DNA of 64,000 nt from Lysinibacillus sp. FJAT-14745 (GCF_001275675.1 NZ_LITM01000002.1:441257-505256); one strand, 5' to 3'. Shown: positions 8,561 through 17,352, counted from the stretch's first letter. Translations and numbers: made by a program. The notes: a model not told the origin generated them from the letters alone.

Positions 8561-8849
8561 CGAGCGCCAGAATACATTCGTTTAAACGAGCGTGTTCCAG
8601 TACTGGTGAGCCATTTTTTTGAAACAAATAAACAATTCCTGCTGTATGTCCCACAACTTAAATTTTTGCAACCGTTCCTAAGGTTGTCGTGAGCTAACCG
8701 CTTATATTGCCTGCAAGCCCGAAGTTCAAGTAGCTGGAGCGACGTATATCGATGCTAACCTTCACATAGACGGCAATTTAATTAGTGGTCACGCATGGCT
8801 AAATTTACCTGGATTAATGCGAGAATTTATTAACAAGCTAGAAAGCTAA
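8561..8849 (+). pseudogene. Decayed DJ-1/PfpI family gene
   Basis: Conceptual translation in shifting frames gives APEYIRLNERV, then HFFETNK, then (other frame) IPAVC, then from 8694 ACKPEVQVAGATYIDANLH, DGNLISGHAW and LMREFINKLES with a stop at 8847. These match successive blocks of DJ-1/PfpI proteins, including the catalytic Cys region, but at least two frameshifts and an in-frame stop separate them and the N-terminus is missing. A terminator follows. Confidence 0.75.
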
Positions 8850-8855
8850 CGGAAT

Positions 8856-8887
8856 GAGGATGCCTGAAATTAGGCATCCTCTTATTT
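8856..8887 (+). terminator. Terminator after DJ-1 remnant
   Basis: GAGGATGCCT / AGGCATCCTC around a six-base loop, then TTATTTT. Confidence 0.8.
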
Positions 8888-9210
8888 TAAGAAGTGCTTT
8901 CTTGGAATTCAATCTTTACCATTTTATTTGTATTTGTTACATATTTGATTTGAACCTTTACACCGAATTCCTTGTCATTTTGTTTTAGCCAAAGCTTAAA
9001 TTTTTCAATAGTGGAGTCTTCAATAACTTCGCTTCCCTCATGCAAATAATCGAGGATTTTAGCTTGAGGGTATTTTGCCTGTGTCTCTTTTATCGCTACT
9101 TTTCCCCATTGAGCATGGGTTGGTATTCCTTGTTGAGCATAAGCACTTGTTGGGATGTGTACAGCAAACCATACAAGAAAAATCCCTAGTATTACACAAA
9201 ATTTTCGCAA
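8887..9210 (-). CDS. DUF3889-like secreted small protein
   Basis: A 107-residue protein with a signal peptide (hydrophobic run, then SAYAQQG, about 1-26). The mature part HAQWGKVAIKETQAKYPQAKILDYLHEG matches the Bacillus YqzG/DUF3889 group of small exported proteins of unknown function. A TTG start at 9210 is chosen because AGGAGAGG lies nine bases before it; a TTG three codons earlier would overlap the ribosome site. It is preceded by a terminator of the upstream gene, so it is transcribed alone. Confidence 0.75.
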   Translation of the reverse strand: MRKFCVILGIFLVWFAVHIPTSAYAQQGIPTHAQWGKVAIKETQAKYPQAKILDYLHEGSEVIEDSTIEKFKLWLKQNDKEFGVKVQIKYVTNTNKMVKIEFQESTS

Positions 9211-9254
9211 GTGAATCAACCTCTCCTATTCTTTTGCATAAAATCGCCAAAACT

Positions 9255-9300
9255 GCAAAAAATAAATGCTCCTTAAGTATTTTCAACCTTCTTAAGGAGC
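9255..9300 (-). terminator. Terminator after the 47-codon gene
   Basis: GCTCCTTAAG / CTTAAGGAGC followed on the minus strand by ATTTATTTTTT. Confidence 0.88.
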
Positions 9301-9308
9301 AGTTTTCG

Positions 9309-9452
9309 TTATTTTTTACTGGATTGTTTTGGTTGTTGAGGATTGTTATGAATTACTTGATTAAATTCTGCTGAGTATTCCTCACGATCATTCCTTTTAT
9401 GTGTATCTTCTTTCTTTTTCTTTTTGAAGCTTGTTTTCCTCTTTTTTGCCAT
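9309..9452 (-). CDS. Small basic protein, possibly spore-associated
   Basis: A 47-codon gene: ATG after a strong TTGGAGGC site, ending just before a terminator. The product starts MAKKRKTSFKKKKKED, then DREEYSAEFNQVIHNN. The EEYSAEF segment parallels EEFAAEF in the next gene upstream, so the two look like distant duplicates. E-F-A-x-E-F/T patterns also occur in small acid-soluble spore proteins, but the resemblance is too short to assign a family. Confidence 0.65.
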   Translation of the reverse strand: MAKKRKTSFKKKKKEDTHKRNDREEYSAEFNQVIHNNPQQPKQSSKK

Positions 9453-9475
9453 TATTTAAGCCTCCAATATTTCAG

Positions 9476-9712
9476 TTATTTGTTTTTGTTGGACTGCTGA
9501 TTTTTCTTATGGTTCGTTTTATTATCTTTATTTTTGGCTTTCGCATCAAATTCTGCAGCGAATTCTTCATTGAGATTGTCATTCGGGTTATTGTTATTAC
9601 TATTTGATTTATCGAGGTCTATTTTTTTGTAGGTATCAAAGGGATTATGCGTTCTAACATTCATTGTTTTATTGTTATTTTTGTTGTTGCTATTGTTATT
9701 TCTATTGCCCAC
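9476..9712 (-). CDS. Asn/Lys-rich small protein
   Basis: A 78-residue, low-complexity, charged protein very rich in Asn and Lys, with the more ordered stretch NEEFAAEFDAKAKNK at about 48-62. GTG start after an excellent TAGGAGGTGAA site. It lies 23 bases before the 47-codon gene in the same direction, with the related EEFAAEF/EEYSAEF core, so they form a likely two-gene unit ending at the terminator at 9255-9300. A spore-protein role is a guess from composition. Confidence 0.65.
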   Translation of the reverse strand: MGNRNNNSNNKNNNKTMNVRTHNPFDTYKKIDLDKSNSNNNNPNDNLNEEFAAEFDAKAKNKDNKTNHKKNQQSNKNK

Positions 9713-9801
9713 TGATCTTCACCTCCTACATGTAATGTGCTCAGGAAAAAAGGTTTTATGCTTTGGGGATTACTACAGACATTGCTAATACTTTTACAGT
9801 A

Positions 9802-9843
9802 TAAAAAAAATGTACATCACTAATATTAATTAGTAATGTACAT
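9802..9843 (-). terminator. Terminator after coaW
   Basis: ATGTACAT-ACTAAT stem with one mismatch and a minus-strand run of eight T, starting six bases after the coaW stop. Confidence 0.88.
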
Positions 9844-9848
9844 TGTAG

Positions 9849-10685
9849 TTAGACAATTGTATATTCAGTTATATTTAATAATGCACCGACTGCACCTGAA
9901 AAACCGTGGTCATTTATAAAGACTGGTGTATGTTTTTTCGTACGTGTGTAATTGGCAATAACACGTGTAAGATGCTCATTATTACTTAAAGTTGAACCGA
10001 TATAAACGATATGTTGAGCATTTTTTTCTTCGGCATATTGAATACTAAGCGTCGTAATAACCTCACCGACAAGCCCTTGTACAGTTGCAATAATATCTTC
10101 AGTTGGATGTTTGACAGACTCTGTAATACCAACTTTCCCAAAATTACTAGCAGTTAAATGCCCATCAATAGGTGTGTCCATTCCTTGATAAATATCCTTT
10201 ACAAGTAAATCGATACCTTCTCGATTACCTTTAGAGGACAGTTCTCTTATTTCATTATAATCAGTGATGCCAGTTGTAAGCGCTGACAATCCAATCAATG
10301 TTCCACCACCAACGCCTGTTCCACCAACACGAACATGCGTATTATCTTCCATATAATGAATTGAAGTACCAGTACCAATATTAGTAATCATACTTCGCTC
10401 GAAGAAGTACCCCTCTTTATGCAACAAAAATCGAACGCCCTTCAATGTGGCTTCAAACTCTACTATATAATGAATCGATTTCATTGTTTTGATGACATCC
10501 AGTAATTGTTCTGTACGCCCTCCCGTAACACCAATATCTTCAATATCTGGATGATTAATAATCCAATTCTGCACAGCTAGCAAATCATTTGACGGGAAAG
10601 TTGTTAAAACGAGCTCATTATACTCATCTAAATAAGCAACTTTTGTCAATGTTCCGCCTGCATCAATACCTATAGCCTTTGGCAT
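9849..10685 (-). CDS. coaW: Type II pantothenate kinase
   Basis: A 278-residue cytosolic kinase for the first step of coenzyme A synthesis. N-terminal phosphate loop IGIDAGGTLTKVAY (about 5-18), ATPase motifs NIGTGTSIHYM and GGTGVGGGTLIGLSAL in the middle, and GFSGAVGALL at the C-terminus mark the actin-like type II (staphylococcal/Bacillus) form. AAAGGAG six bases before this ATG selects it over an upstream in-frame start. It is monocistronic with its own terminator. I see no other CoA gene nearby. Confidence 0.92.
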   Translation of the reverse strand: MPKAIGIDAGGTLTKVAYLDEYNELVLTTFPSNDLLAVQNWIINHPDIEDIGVTGGRTEQLLDVIKTMKSIHYIVEFEATLKGVRFLLHKEGYFFERSMITNIGTGTSIHYMEDNTHVRVGGTGVGGGTLIGLSALTTGITDYNEIRELSSKGNREGIDLLVKDIYQGMDTPIDGHLTASNFGKVGITESVKHPTEDIIATVQGLVGEVITTLSIQYAEEKNAQHIVYIGSTLSNNEHLTRVIANYTRTKKHTPVFINDHGFSGAVGALLNITEYTIV

Positions 10686-10879
10686 ACCATTCTCCTTTGA
10701 CTTTACGTACAATCTCTATTTCAGATGGTGAGATATATACTAGATTTTGCTTGTATTCAAAAGGCGTTTGAAGCCAGTTGAATAACGTTCATGCCTCCAC
10801 AAATGTACGGATTTTGCAAGAAGTTATTGTGCCAAAATCCGATGAATTGTATTTCAGTACCGAAAGCAAATAAACAGCT
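10686..10879. other. Intergenic stretch before 35-base repeats
   Basis: With the two entries that follow, this covers the 660 bases between coaW and the divergent synthase gene. A short plus-strand frame (10791-11003) exists only because the repeat units lack stops; I do not treat it as a gene. Confidence 0.6.
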
Positions 10880-10984
10880 ACAAATGTCTTCTGCGCGAAA
10901 TCGCAGCGGCAGCAACAAATGTTTTCTGTGCGAAAGCGCAGCGGCAGCAACAAATGTTTTCTGTGCGAAAGCGCAGCGGCAGCA
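10880..10984. repeat. Three 35-base tandem repeats with GAAA-loop hairpins
   Basis: Units at 10880, 10915 and 10950. Units 2 and 3 are identical; unit 1 differs at a few bases. Each holds CTGTGC-GAAA-GCGCAG, a hairpin with a GNRA-type tetraloop. Single diverged copies lie inside composite repeats near 21236 and 52010. Confidence 0.9.
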
Positions 10985-11169
10985 ACAATTACTCGAAAAG
11001 TGAAGTTGTATCTTTGTCCTTCCTAAACTTTAACGCTGTTGAAATAAATGTGCAATAACTTAGCAAACTTTCATGAAAAAAACTCGAAAAATATCAATTT
11101 AATTTCTATTAATCACATGATTTTCGTCGCAGTTTTATTACTTTAACATTATTCTACTATAAAAACAAA

Positions 11170-11210
11170 AGAAGTGAACATGCAATGACACTCGATGCAT
11201 ATTCACTTCT
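11170..11210. terminator. Long hairpin in divergent intergenic region
   Basis: AGAAGTGAA-ATGCA pairs with TGCAT-TTCACTTCT around a short loop; T-rich on the minus strand. No gene ends here, so it may mark a lost gene. Confidence 0.5.
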
Positions 11211-11345
11211 TTGCAATCTCTCTTTGTCTTAATCTATACCATTTGAAAATAGTTGATTATAAATTGAACAATCTGTTTTATCTTTCATCACTTTTACGAT
11301 ACGATATACTTATAGATGTGTTACCATTTGAACGGAGGAATACAA

Positions 11346-12167
11346 GTGAACGATCAAAAAAAACTTTATAAAGAAGCGATGCACGTTTTAAAGGAAACTA
11401 GTCGCACTTTTTATATACCGATTACTTTTTTAAAAAATGATTTAAAATTGTCAGTGGCAGCCGCATATTTAGCAATGCGTTCTATAGATGAAATTGAGGA
11501 TCATGAAAACCTTTCCAATGATGTAAAATTCGATTTACTTAATGCAACAAGCGAGTTATTAAAGGAACCATTTAATGCTGAAGCTTATGAAGCATTATTA
11601 GCGCCATATGTAGATCAGCTACCTGAAGTATCTCTTCGCTTAGCAGATTGGCTTACGTTTTGTCCTGAAGGCTCACGTAAAATTGTCCAAGCTTCCACGA
11701 GTGAAATGGCATTTGGGATGGCCAAATGGGCAAAGGCAAACTGGCAGGTGCATACGCGAGAGGATTTAGATGATTATACATACTACGTTGCAGGGCTAGT
11801 TGGGACAATGTTGTCCGAGCTTTGGGCGTGGGGTGCAGACATTCAAACAGATCGCGATTTAGCAATTGGCTATGGTCGAGGTCTCCAAGCAGTCAATATT
11901 TTACGTAATCAGCATGAGGATATGGATGAGCGCGGAGTAAGTTTCGTTCCAGATGGCTGGACACGTGAAGATTTATTTGCATACGCAGAGGAAAATCTTG
12001 CGAAAGCTGATCTTTATATGAAAGATATTAATAAACGAACGGTATTATTATTCTGTCGATTACCACTTGCATTAGCCCATAAAACATTGAAGGCCATGCA
12101 AGAAGGTCGTGAAAAAATGTCACGAGCAGAAGTAGAACAAACGGTCGAAGAGGTACAAGGAGACTAG
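11346..12167 (+). CDS. Squalene/phytoene synthase family protein
   Basis: A 273-residue all-helical protein of the head-to-head prenyl synthase family, which condenses two prenyl diphosphates. First acidic motif DEIED at about 46-50 (AMRSIDEIED); second motif NILRNQHEDMDERG at about 182-195, where many family members read NxxRDxxxD, so one metal-binding Asp is Asn here. The GTG start follows GGAGG at seven bases. No other carotenoid or hopanoid gene is adjacent, which is unusual for a CrtM or HpnC-type enzyme, so the substrate cannot be assigned and a non-catalytic role is possible. Confidence 0.8.
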   Translation: MNDQKKLYKEAMHVLKETSRTFYIPITFLKNDLKLSVAAAYLAMRSIDEIEDHENLSNDVKFDLLNATSELLKEPFNAEAYEALLAPYVDQLPEVSLRLADWLTFCPEGSRKIVQASTSEMAFGMAKWAKANWQVHTREDLDDYTYYVAGLVGTMLSELWAWGADIQTDRDLAIGYGRGLQAVNILRNQHEDMDERGVSFVPDGWTREDLFAYAEENLAKADLYMKDINKRTVLLFCRLPLALAHKTLKAMQEGREKMSRAEVEQTVEEVQGD

Positions 12168-12228
12168 AATCATTGCCTTAACTTAAATGAACCACTTATC
12201 AAGTAGACAGTGACCATTATAAAATATT

Positions 12229-12280
12229 TAAACGGCTTGAGCCTGTATTTCAATAGGCTTAAGCCGTTTACTCTTTTTTT
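12229..12280 (+). terminator. Terminator after synthase gene
   Basis: TAAACGGCTTGAGCCT pairs with AGGCTTAAGCCGTTTA, then a run of eight T. Confidence 0.92.
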
Positions 12281-12341
12281 AATTTGTTCATTATTGCAAA
12301 TCCAATTTATCAAGAAAATTTATACAAGAGTTTGTCATGGA

Positions 12342-13172
12342 TCACAGTTTTCGGACAGGAACTTGGATTTCAAAGGTGATCTCATTCGGTTTATCGGTAA
12401 TCGTAATATCAAGATGCATAATTTGCAATGCATCCCCAGTAATCTGATAGCTGTTTTTGTTAAGATAATGAAGTATTTTTCTTAAACTTTCTCTACGACT
12501 CGATAATAGTTCTCCATTGTAACGGATACACGCAAATAATCCTCCTGGAATCGTCAATTGATATGTATTTGGAATCTCTTCCTTATTTTTCGCCACAATA
12601 AAAATAGTGGAAGGTTCCTCAAAACGTCCCAATTTAAGATTCGTTTCTTCGATAATAATGCCAAGTCTGTTGGTAGCAAGAATCGGTGTCTTCTCCGTAA
12701 GCATATTCTCTAGATTCAAGACACCATAACAAAGTTCGAAGTTATTATTGATTTTCTCATGCAAGGTAAGTAATCGCCTACTTTTCATTTCACGGAATAT
12801 GACTTTCTGAAGTTCACTTTCTCTTTCCACCTGTTCTAAATAGGCAATCTTTCCCCTGATGTTTTCTTCCATCTCATACAGTTCTTTTAGATTTGAAACA
12901 AGTTCTACGTGTTTGGTTTTCATAATATCTAACGATTTACTGAAATTGCGTTCATTAAGATATTCCTTGATCTCATCTGTAGTCATCCTAAGTTGCCTTA
13001 GTTCTTTAATAGTACCAAGAATTTCATACTGAAAAATGGAGTAGTATCGATATCCTGAATGAGGATCAATATATTGTGGCTTGAACAAGTCGATCCGGTC
13101 ATAGTGGCGTAATGTCTCCGAAGTCAATCCTCGCAGCTTTGCCATTTCACCGATAGTCAGTTTTTCTTTCAA
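12342..13172 (-). CDS. MerR family regulator with C-terminal effector domain
   Basis: A 276-residue regulator. N-terminal MerR winged helix (LTIGEMAKLRGLTSETLRHYDRIDLFKP, YRYYS at about 41-45), a dimerisation coiled coil around 75-120, and a C-terminal half resembling the BmrR/GyrI ligand-binding fold. TTG start after AGGAGG. It lies directly downstream of, and in the same direction as, the ureohydrolase/dehydrogenase operon but 335 bases away, so it probably has its own promoter. Control of that operon is plausible but not shown. Confidence 0.82.
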   Translation of the reverse strand: MKEKLTIGEMAKLRGLTSETLRHYDRIDLFKPQYIDPHSGYRYYSIFQYEILGTIKELRQLRMTTDEIKEYLNERNFSKSLDIMKTKHVELVSNLKELYEMEENIRGKIAYLEQVERESELQKVIFREMKSRRLLTLHEKINNNFELCYGVLNLENMLTEKTPILATNRLGIIIEETNLKLGRFEEPSTIFIVAKNKEEIPNTYQLTIPGGLFACIRYNGELLSSRRESLRKILHYLNKNSYQITGDALQIMHLDITITDKPNEITFEIQVPVRKL

Positions 13173-13184
13173 TCAGCTTACCTC

Positions 13185-13218
13185 CTAAAAAATTTATAGA
13201 CTGCTAAAATTTTTATAG
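13185..13218 (-). promoter_or_regulatory. Paired direct repeats before merR
   Basis: CTAAAAAATTTATAG (13185-13199) and CTAAAATTTTTATAG (13204-13218) repeat 19 bases apart just upstream of the merR ribosome site. Each is itself nearly palindromic. Likely a regulator-binding pair. Confidence 0.5.
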
Positions 13219-13507
13219 TAGGAGTATAGAAAAACTTACCAAATTCAAAAAAATTTCAAGATTGATTAGTTTACCACACACTTAATAAACTTTATAAAAT
13301 AGTGATACGTTACATCCTGAATTATTTTCTCGCTTACTTTAATTTCTCCAAAAATCAATTAACATACCTTTACAAGTTGATTGAATCTTCAGTTTGATCT
13401 TCAGCGAACTCCTAATTCAAACTATGCAGTCTTTTCTGACTATTTGTCAAGTGCAATTCTGACCGCTTTATTTCAGTTCAACAACTATCCTGTATGGTGT
13501 ACTTTTT
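13219..13507. other. Gene-free stretch between merR and ureohydrolase
   Basis: About 290 AT-rich bases with no supported frame. It should contain the merR promoter and the end of the upstream operon, but I see no clear terminator. Confidence 0.55.
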
Positions 13508-14473
13508 TTATGCTAAGCTTCTATTCTCTTTCTCTTTTAAGACATAGCTGAGCAAATCTAGCATGATGCGAGCCGCTACTTGCCCGGTCATACCGGTAGG
13601 ATCATAGGGAGGCGCCACTTCGACTAAATCGAATCCAATCACTTCTCCCCTTTTTGCAATCCCTTCCAATAATTCGTTTACTTCATCGTACAAAAGGCCT
13701 CCTGGGGAAGGTGTACCCGTCCCAGGAGCGATTGATGGATCCAATCCATCGATATCAATTGTCACATAATATCTTTCTCCAGCTGGTATTTGTGCCAACA
13801 CTTCTTCAATACCCATTTTTCTCATTTGGCGTGGAGATAGAATCACGCTACCGTAGTCTCTTGCAGCATCAACATCCTCTTTTTTACTACTGCTAATTCC
13901 ACGAATACCTAATTGGAATATTTTCTGTACATGATCCAACTCCGATAAACGGCGGATGCAGTTCCCATGGCCATATCGCATTCCTGAGCGATGATCTGCC
14001 CAATCCAGATGGGCATCAATTTGAATGACATGAAATGGACCTAATTCTTTCAGTCCTTTTCCTACTGCAGCCGTGATAGAGTGGTCCCCTCCTAAAACTA
14101 CTGGCATAGCTCCTTGCGAAACAATTTTACGGATCGCTTCTTCTGTATTTTCGTGACATTGCATGAGATCTCCATGTACCATATCGACATCGCCGCAATC
14201 TACTACTTTCCAATCTGGACCGAGATACATGATATCATTTTCAATGTCATAAGCACCTTCTAATCCGAAACTATATAGCGTCGAACCTTCCCTGATTCCT
14301 CGCGGTCCCATTCTTGCACCCGATTTCCATTGGGTACCCATATCATTCGGTACCCCTATGACCGCTACATCAGCATCTAGCTGGTCCAAATCTGTGCAAA
14401 CCGGATATTTCCCAAACGTACATATCCCAGTAAATGGCAGATTCAAAAATTGTTTCTCATCGTAATTAACCAT
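13508..14473 (-). CDS. Agmatinase/guanidino-acid ureohydrolase
   Basis: A 321-residue manganese ureohydrolase that releases urea from a guanidino compound. Binuclear metal ligands are all present: H131 (GGDHS), D153, H155 and D157 (DAHLDWAD), D240 and D242 (IDIDGLDPS). The family includes agmatinase (SpeB), guanidinobutyrase and guanidinopropionase, which sequence alone separates poorly. GGGGGG eight bases before this ATG decides the start. It is last in a four-gene operon with a permease, an aldehyde dehydrogenase and an alcohol dehydrogenase; that company favours a guanidino acid produced by oxidation over agmatine itself (inference). Confidence 0.88.
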   Translation of the reverse strand: MVNYDEKQFLNLPFTGICTFGKYPVCTDLDQLDADVAVIGVPNDMGTQWKSGARMGPRGIREGSTLYSFGLEGAYDIENDIMYLGPDWKVVDCGDVDMVHGDLMQCHENTEEAIRKIVSQGAMPVVLGGDHSITAAVGKGLKELGPFHVIQIDAHLDWADHRSGMRYGHGNCIRRLSELDHVQKIFQLGIRGISSSKKEDVDAARDYGSVILSPRQMRKMGIEEVLAQIPAGERYYVTIDIDGLDPSIAPGTGTPSPGGLLYDEVNELLEGIAKRGEVIGFDLVEVAPPYDPTGMTGQVAARIMLDLLSYVLKEKENRSLA

Positions 14474-14521
14474 GATTATTCCCCCCGCTATCATTAACTC
14501 TCACGTCTGTAATCCTCCAGC

Positions 14522-15712
14522 TTATTCTGAAGCTATTGACATATGTTTTATTTCCATCTCATACGTTTTTTGGAACAATTTCAAGTAATCATCTTTCGAT
14601 AATTTACGAGAATTTGTAATTGTACACAAATGATTAAATGCCCCTTCAGCAAGAAATTCAAAATCATCAGGGTTAACATTATCTAAATCACGGAATTGTG
14701 GAATGCCAATTTTACTTGCAAGTTCATGCAACAATACAACACCTTCTTGGGCAATTTCCTCCTGAGTCTTCCCTTCCGTGGTTGCTCCAAGTTTCAACGC
14801 AACTGTCGCATGTTTTTCCGGGTTGGACGGAATATTATATTCAAATACATGAGGTAGGAAGATGGAGTTTGCTACTCCATGTGGTGTGTCATACAGCCCT
14901 CCAAGCGGTTCTGCCATTGCATGCACCGCACCTAGATCAGCGTGCGTAAACGCCATACCTGCAATCAAGCTTCCTACAAGCATGTTTTGTCTTGCTTCTA
15001 AATTGTTACCGTCCTCTACAGCGAGTGGAAGATACTTAGCAATGATTTCAATCGCATAAAGACTGAGTGCATCAGAAATCGGTTCAGCAATATTGCTTGT
15101 ATAAGCTTCGATTGCGTGCGTCAATGCATCCATTCCAGTAGCAGCGGTAATTGATTTAGGCAAAGACAGCGTCAATTCTGGGTCCACAATCGCCAATTTT
15201 GGCGCTAATTTTATATCAAGTATAGCTTCTTTCTGTTTAGTAATCGTATCTGTGATAACAGACCCTGTCGTCACCTCACTACCTGTACCCGAAGTAGTTG
15301 GGATACAAATAAGAGGTGTAATATCGCGCTCCAAAAGATTGAAACCATAGCGATCTTTAAGCTCCCCTTCATGCGTAAAAAGTACCCCGATCGCTTTCGC
15401 CGTATCCATTGAACTACCACCACCAAGACCTAACAACAAATCGATATTTTCATCTTTGAATTGTTCATAGGCTTTAACGCAATCCACGTCTTTCGGATTC
15501 GGTGTAATTTCATCATACACAAGAAAAGGAATTCCTTCCTGTTCCAATGAATCTGTTACCCTTTTTAAAATCCCCGTTTGTGCTAGCCCTTTATCAGTAA
15601 TAATTAGCGCCTTTTTACCCCCTAGCTCTTTCGCTCTTTTCCCTACATTGTTTACTGTCCCGTTACCAAACTCAATAGAAGTCGGTAAGTTAAAATTAAA
15701 ATCCCATAACAT
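14522..15712 (-). CDS. Iron-containing alcohol dehydrogenase
   Basis: A 396-residue group III alcohol dehydrogenase. NAD-binding signature GGGSSMDTAKAIG near residue 97, metal-ligand regions DALTHAIEAY, AVHAMAEPLGG and TPHGVANSIFLPH. It interconverts a primary alcohol and an aldehyde with NAD(P). ATG at 15712 follows AAAGGGG by nine bases. Placed 49 bases before the ureohydrolase and 77 after the aldehyde dehydrogenase, it fits an alcohol-to-aldehyde step in the same pathway. The natural substrate is not evident. Confidence 0.88.
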   Translation of the reverse strand: MLWDFNFNLPTSIEFGNGTVNNVGKRAKELGGKKALIITDKGLAQTGILKRVTDSLEQEGIPFLVYDEITPNPKDVDCVKAYEQFKDENIDLLLGLGGGSSMDTAKAIGVLFTHEGELKDRYGFNLLERDITPLICIPTTSGTGSEVTTGSVITDTITKQKEAILDIKLAPKLAIVDPELTLSLPKSITAATGMDALTHAIEAYTSNIAEPISDALSLYAIEIIAKYLPLAVEDGNNLEARQNMLVGSLIAGMAFTHADLGAVHAMAEPLGGLYDTPHGVANSIFLPHVFEYNIPSNPEKHATVALKLGATTEGKTQEEIAQEGVVLLHELASKIGIPQFRDLDNVNPDDFEFLAEGAFNHLCTITNSRKLSKDDYLKLFQKTYEMEIKHMSIASE

Positions 15713-15789
15713 CAAACATTTCCCCTTTCAATTTTCAAATGACCTTCTATTAACAAACTTCTTTTAGGAGTTACCTTTGTCTTGTTCGT

Positions 15790-17262
15790 TTAACTTTCAA
15801 ACCAATTAGTCGGACTGACTTCTAAATTGATATTTATTTGTTTCACTTCCGAAAATTCATCCAAACCGAAAGTGCCTAATCCACGACCGAGTCCGCTCTG
15901 CTTATACCCTCCCCATGGGGCTTCATTGTAAGCAAGATTGTATGCGTTAATGTAAGTAATACCTGCTCTAATTTTTTTAATAACCCGTAAAGCTTTAGCA
16001 CCATCTTGAGAGAAAACCCCTGCTGCAAGACCGTATGGCGTATCATTTGCGAGCTTGATAGCTTCCTCTTCATCTTTGAACTTTTGGACAACTAGCACAG
16101 GGCCGAATATCTCCTCTTGGACAATTTTCATGTCAGGCGTTGTATCTACAAATATTGTCGGCTCTACAAAATAACCACGATCAAGCCCACCGCTTGTAAT
16201 CCGTTTTCCGCCACAAACCAAATTCGCTCCTTCATCGATGCCGATTTGAATATAATTTAGCACTGTGTTCATATGATCTTCACCAACAAGAGCACCCATT
16301 TGAGTCTCAGGATCATCACCACGGCCGACACGTATTTTTTTCGCTTTACTAATCAGGCTTTCAACGAACTTGCCATGGATACTTTCTTCAAGGAGCAAGC
16401 GTGATCCTGAATTACATACTTGACCCGCGTTCATAAATATTCCAAAAAGCGCATAGTCAACGGCTGTTTCAAAATCCGCGTCAGCGAAGACGATATTCGG
16501 CGACTTACCGCCTAATTCGAGTGCAACTTTCTTAATATTTCCTGACGCTGCTTTCATGATTGATCTACCTACTGTTGTACTGCCAGTAAATGAAACCATA
16601 TCGACTTTATCGCTTTCAGCCAATTCATTACCGACAGTCGAACCTCCTCCGGTTACCAAATTCGCAACGCCCGCTGGAATCCCTACTTCTTCAAGAATTT
16701 CGAAAAGCTTAATAGTAGTAATTGGTGTTAACTCTGATGGCTTGAACACAATCGTATTTCCCGCTGCAAGCGCAGGCGCAATTTTCCACGCTCCTGTCAA
16801 TAATGGGAAATTCCAAGGAGCAATTAGACCACATACACCTACAGGTTCACGGACAATAAGCCCCTGTACCGGATCGGCAACGGTATACGTTTGGCCGTTT
16901 GGTTTCGTGATGAGGCCGCCATAATATCGGAAGCAACTCACAGCATCCCCAATATCGAACTCTGCTTCCCTAAGAGGCTTTCCTGTATTCAACATTTCAA
17001 GTGTACTTAGTTCAGATGCATTCTCCTCAAGTTTATCTGCAATTTTGAATAAATAGGATGCTCTTTCAGAAGCCGGTATGTCTGACCAAATACCTGCATC
17101 AAATGCATGACGTGCTGCATCAATGGCATCCCGCGTTTCTTCAACAGTTGCTCTCGATGCCTCAGCAATCACTTCGTTGTTTGCTGGGTTGATAATATTG
17201 CGTTTTTCCTCGTTCACAGAATCTGACCATTTACCATTAATAAACAATTTCAAGTTTAGCAT
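15790..17262 (-). CDS. NAD(P)-dependent aldehyde dehydrogenase
   Basis: A 490-residue enzyme of the classical aldehyde dehydrogenase superfamily that oxidises an aldehyde to its acid. Catalytic residues visible: N151 (APWNFP), E249 (LELGGKSP) and nucleophile C283 (NAGQVCNSG); cofactor motif GSTTVG at 227-232. Resembles betaine-, aminobutyraldehyde- and guanidinobutyraldehyde-type enzymes in overall form. GGAGG eight bases before this ATG, five codons inside the longest frame, sets the start. Second gene of the four-gene operon. Confidence 0.9.
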   Translation of the reverse strand: MLNLKLFINGKWSDSVNEEKRNIINPANNEVIAEASRATVEETRDAIDAARHAFDAGIWSDIPASERASYLFKIADKLEENASELSTLEMLNTGKPLREAEFDIGDAVSCFRYYGGLITKPNGQTYTVADPVQGLIVREPVGVCGLIAPWNFPLLTGAWKIAPALAAGNTIVFKPSELTPITTIKLFEILEEVGIPAGVANLVTGGGSTVGNELAESDKVDMVSFTGSTTVGRSIMKAASGNIKKVALELGGKSPNIVFADADFETAVDYALFGIFMNAGQVCNSGSRLLLEESIHGKFVESLISKAKKIRVGRGDDPETQMGALVGEDHMNTVLNYIQIGIDEGANLVCGGKRITSGGLDRGYFVEPTIFVDTTPDMKIVQEEIFGPVLVVQKFKDEEEAIKLANDTPYGLAAGVFSQDGAKALRVIKKIRAGITYINAYNLAYNEAPWGGYKQSGLGRGLGTFGLDEFSEVKQININLEVSPTNWFES

Positions 17263-17315
17263 TATACTAACCTCCAATTAATTAGCCATATTTTATTTAC
17301 ATGCACATTTAACCT

Positions 17316-17352
17316 CTCCTACAAAACAAGAGATTACAATAAGTGGTAGGAG
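17316..17352 (-). other. Inverted repeat between permease and dehydrogenase
   Basis: CTCCTAC / GTAGGAG with a 23-base loop in the 210-base gap. No T run follows, so it may process or partly attenuate the operon transcript. Confidence 0.4.

Noticed and set aside
9474-9712. Assignment of the Asn/Lys-rich genes to the gamma-type SASP family
   Set aside because: Only a seven-residue core is similar; the rest lacks the repeated SASP segments.
8454-10984. CRISPR array
   Set aside because: The 21-base and 35-base repeats are contiguous or have nine-base variable parts, not 25-40 base unique spacers, and no cas genes are present.
10791-11003. 70-codon frame rich in Ala/Gln
   Set aside because: It translates the 35-base repeats; composition and lack of ribosome site indicate no protein.
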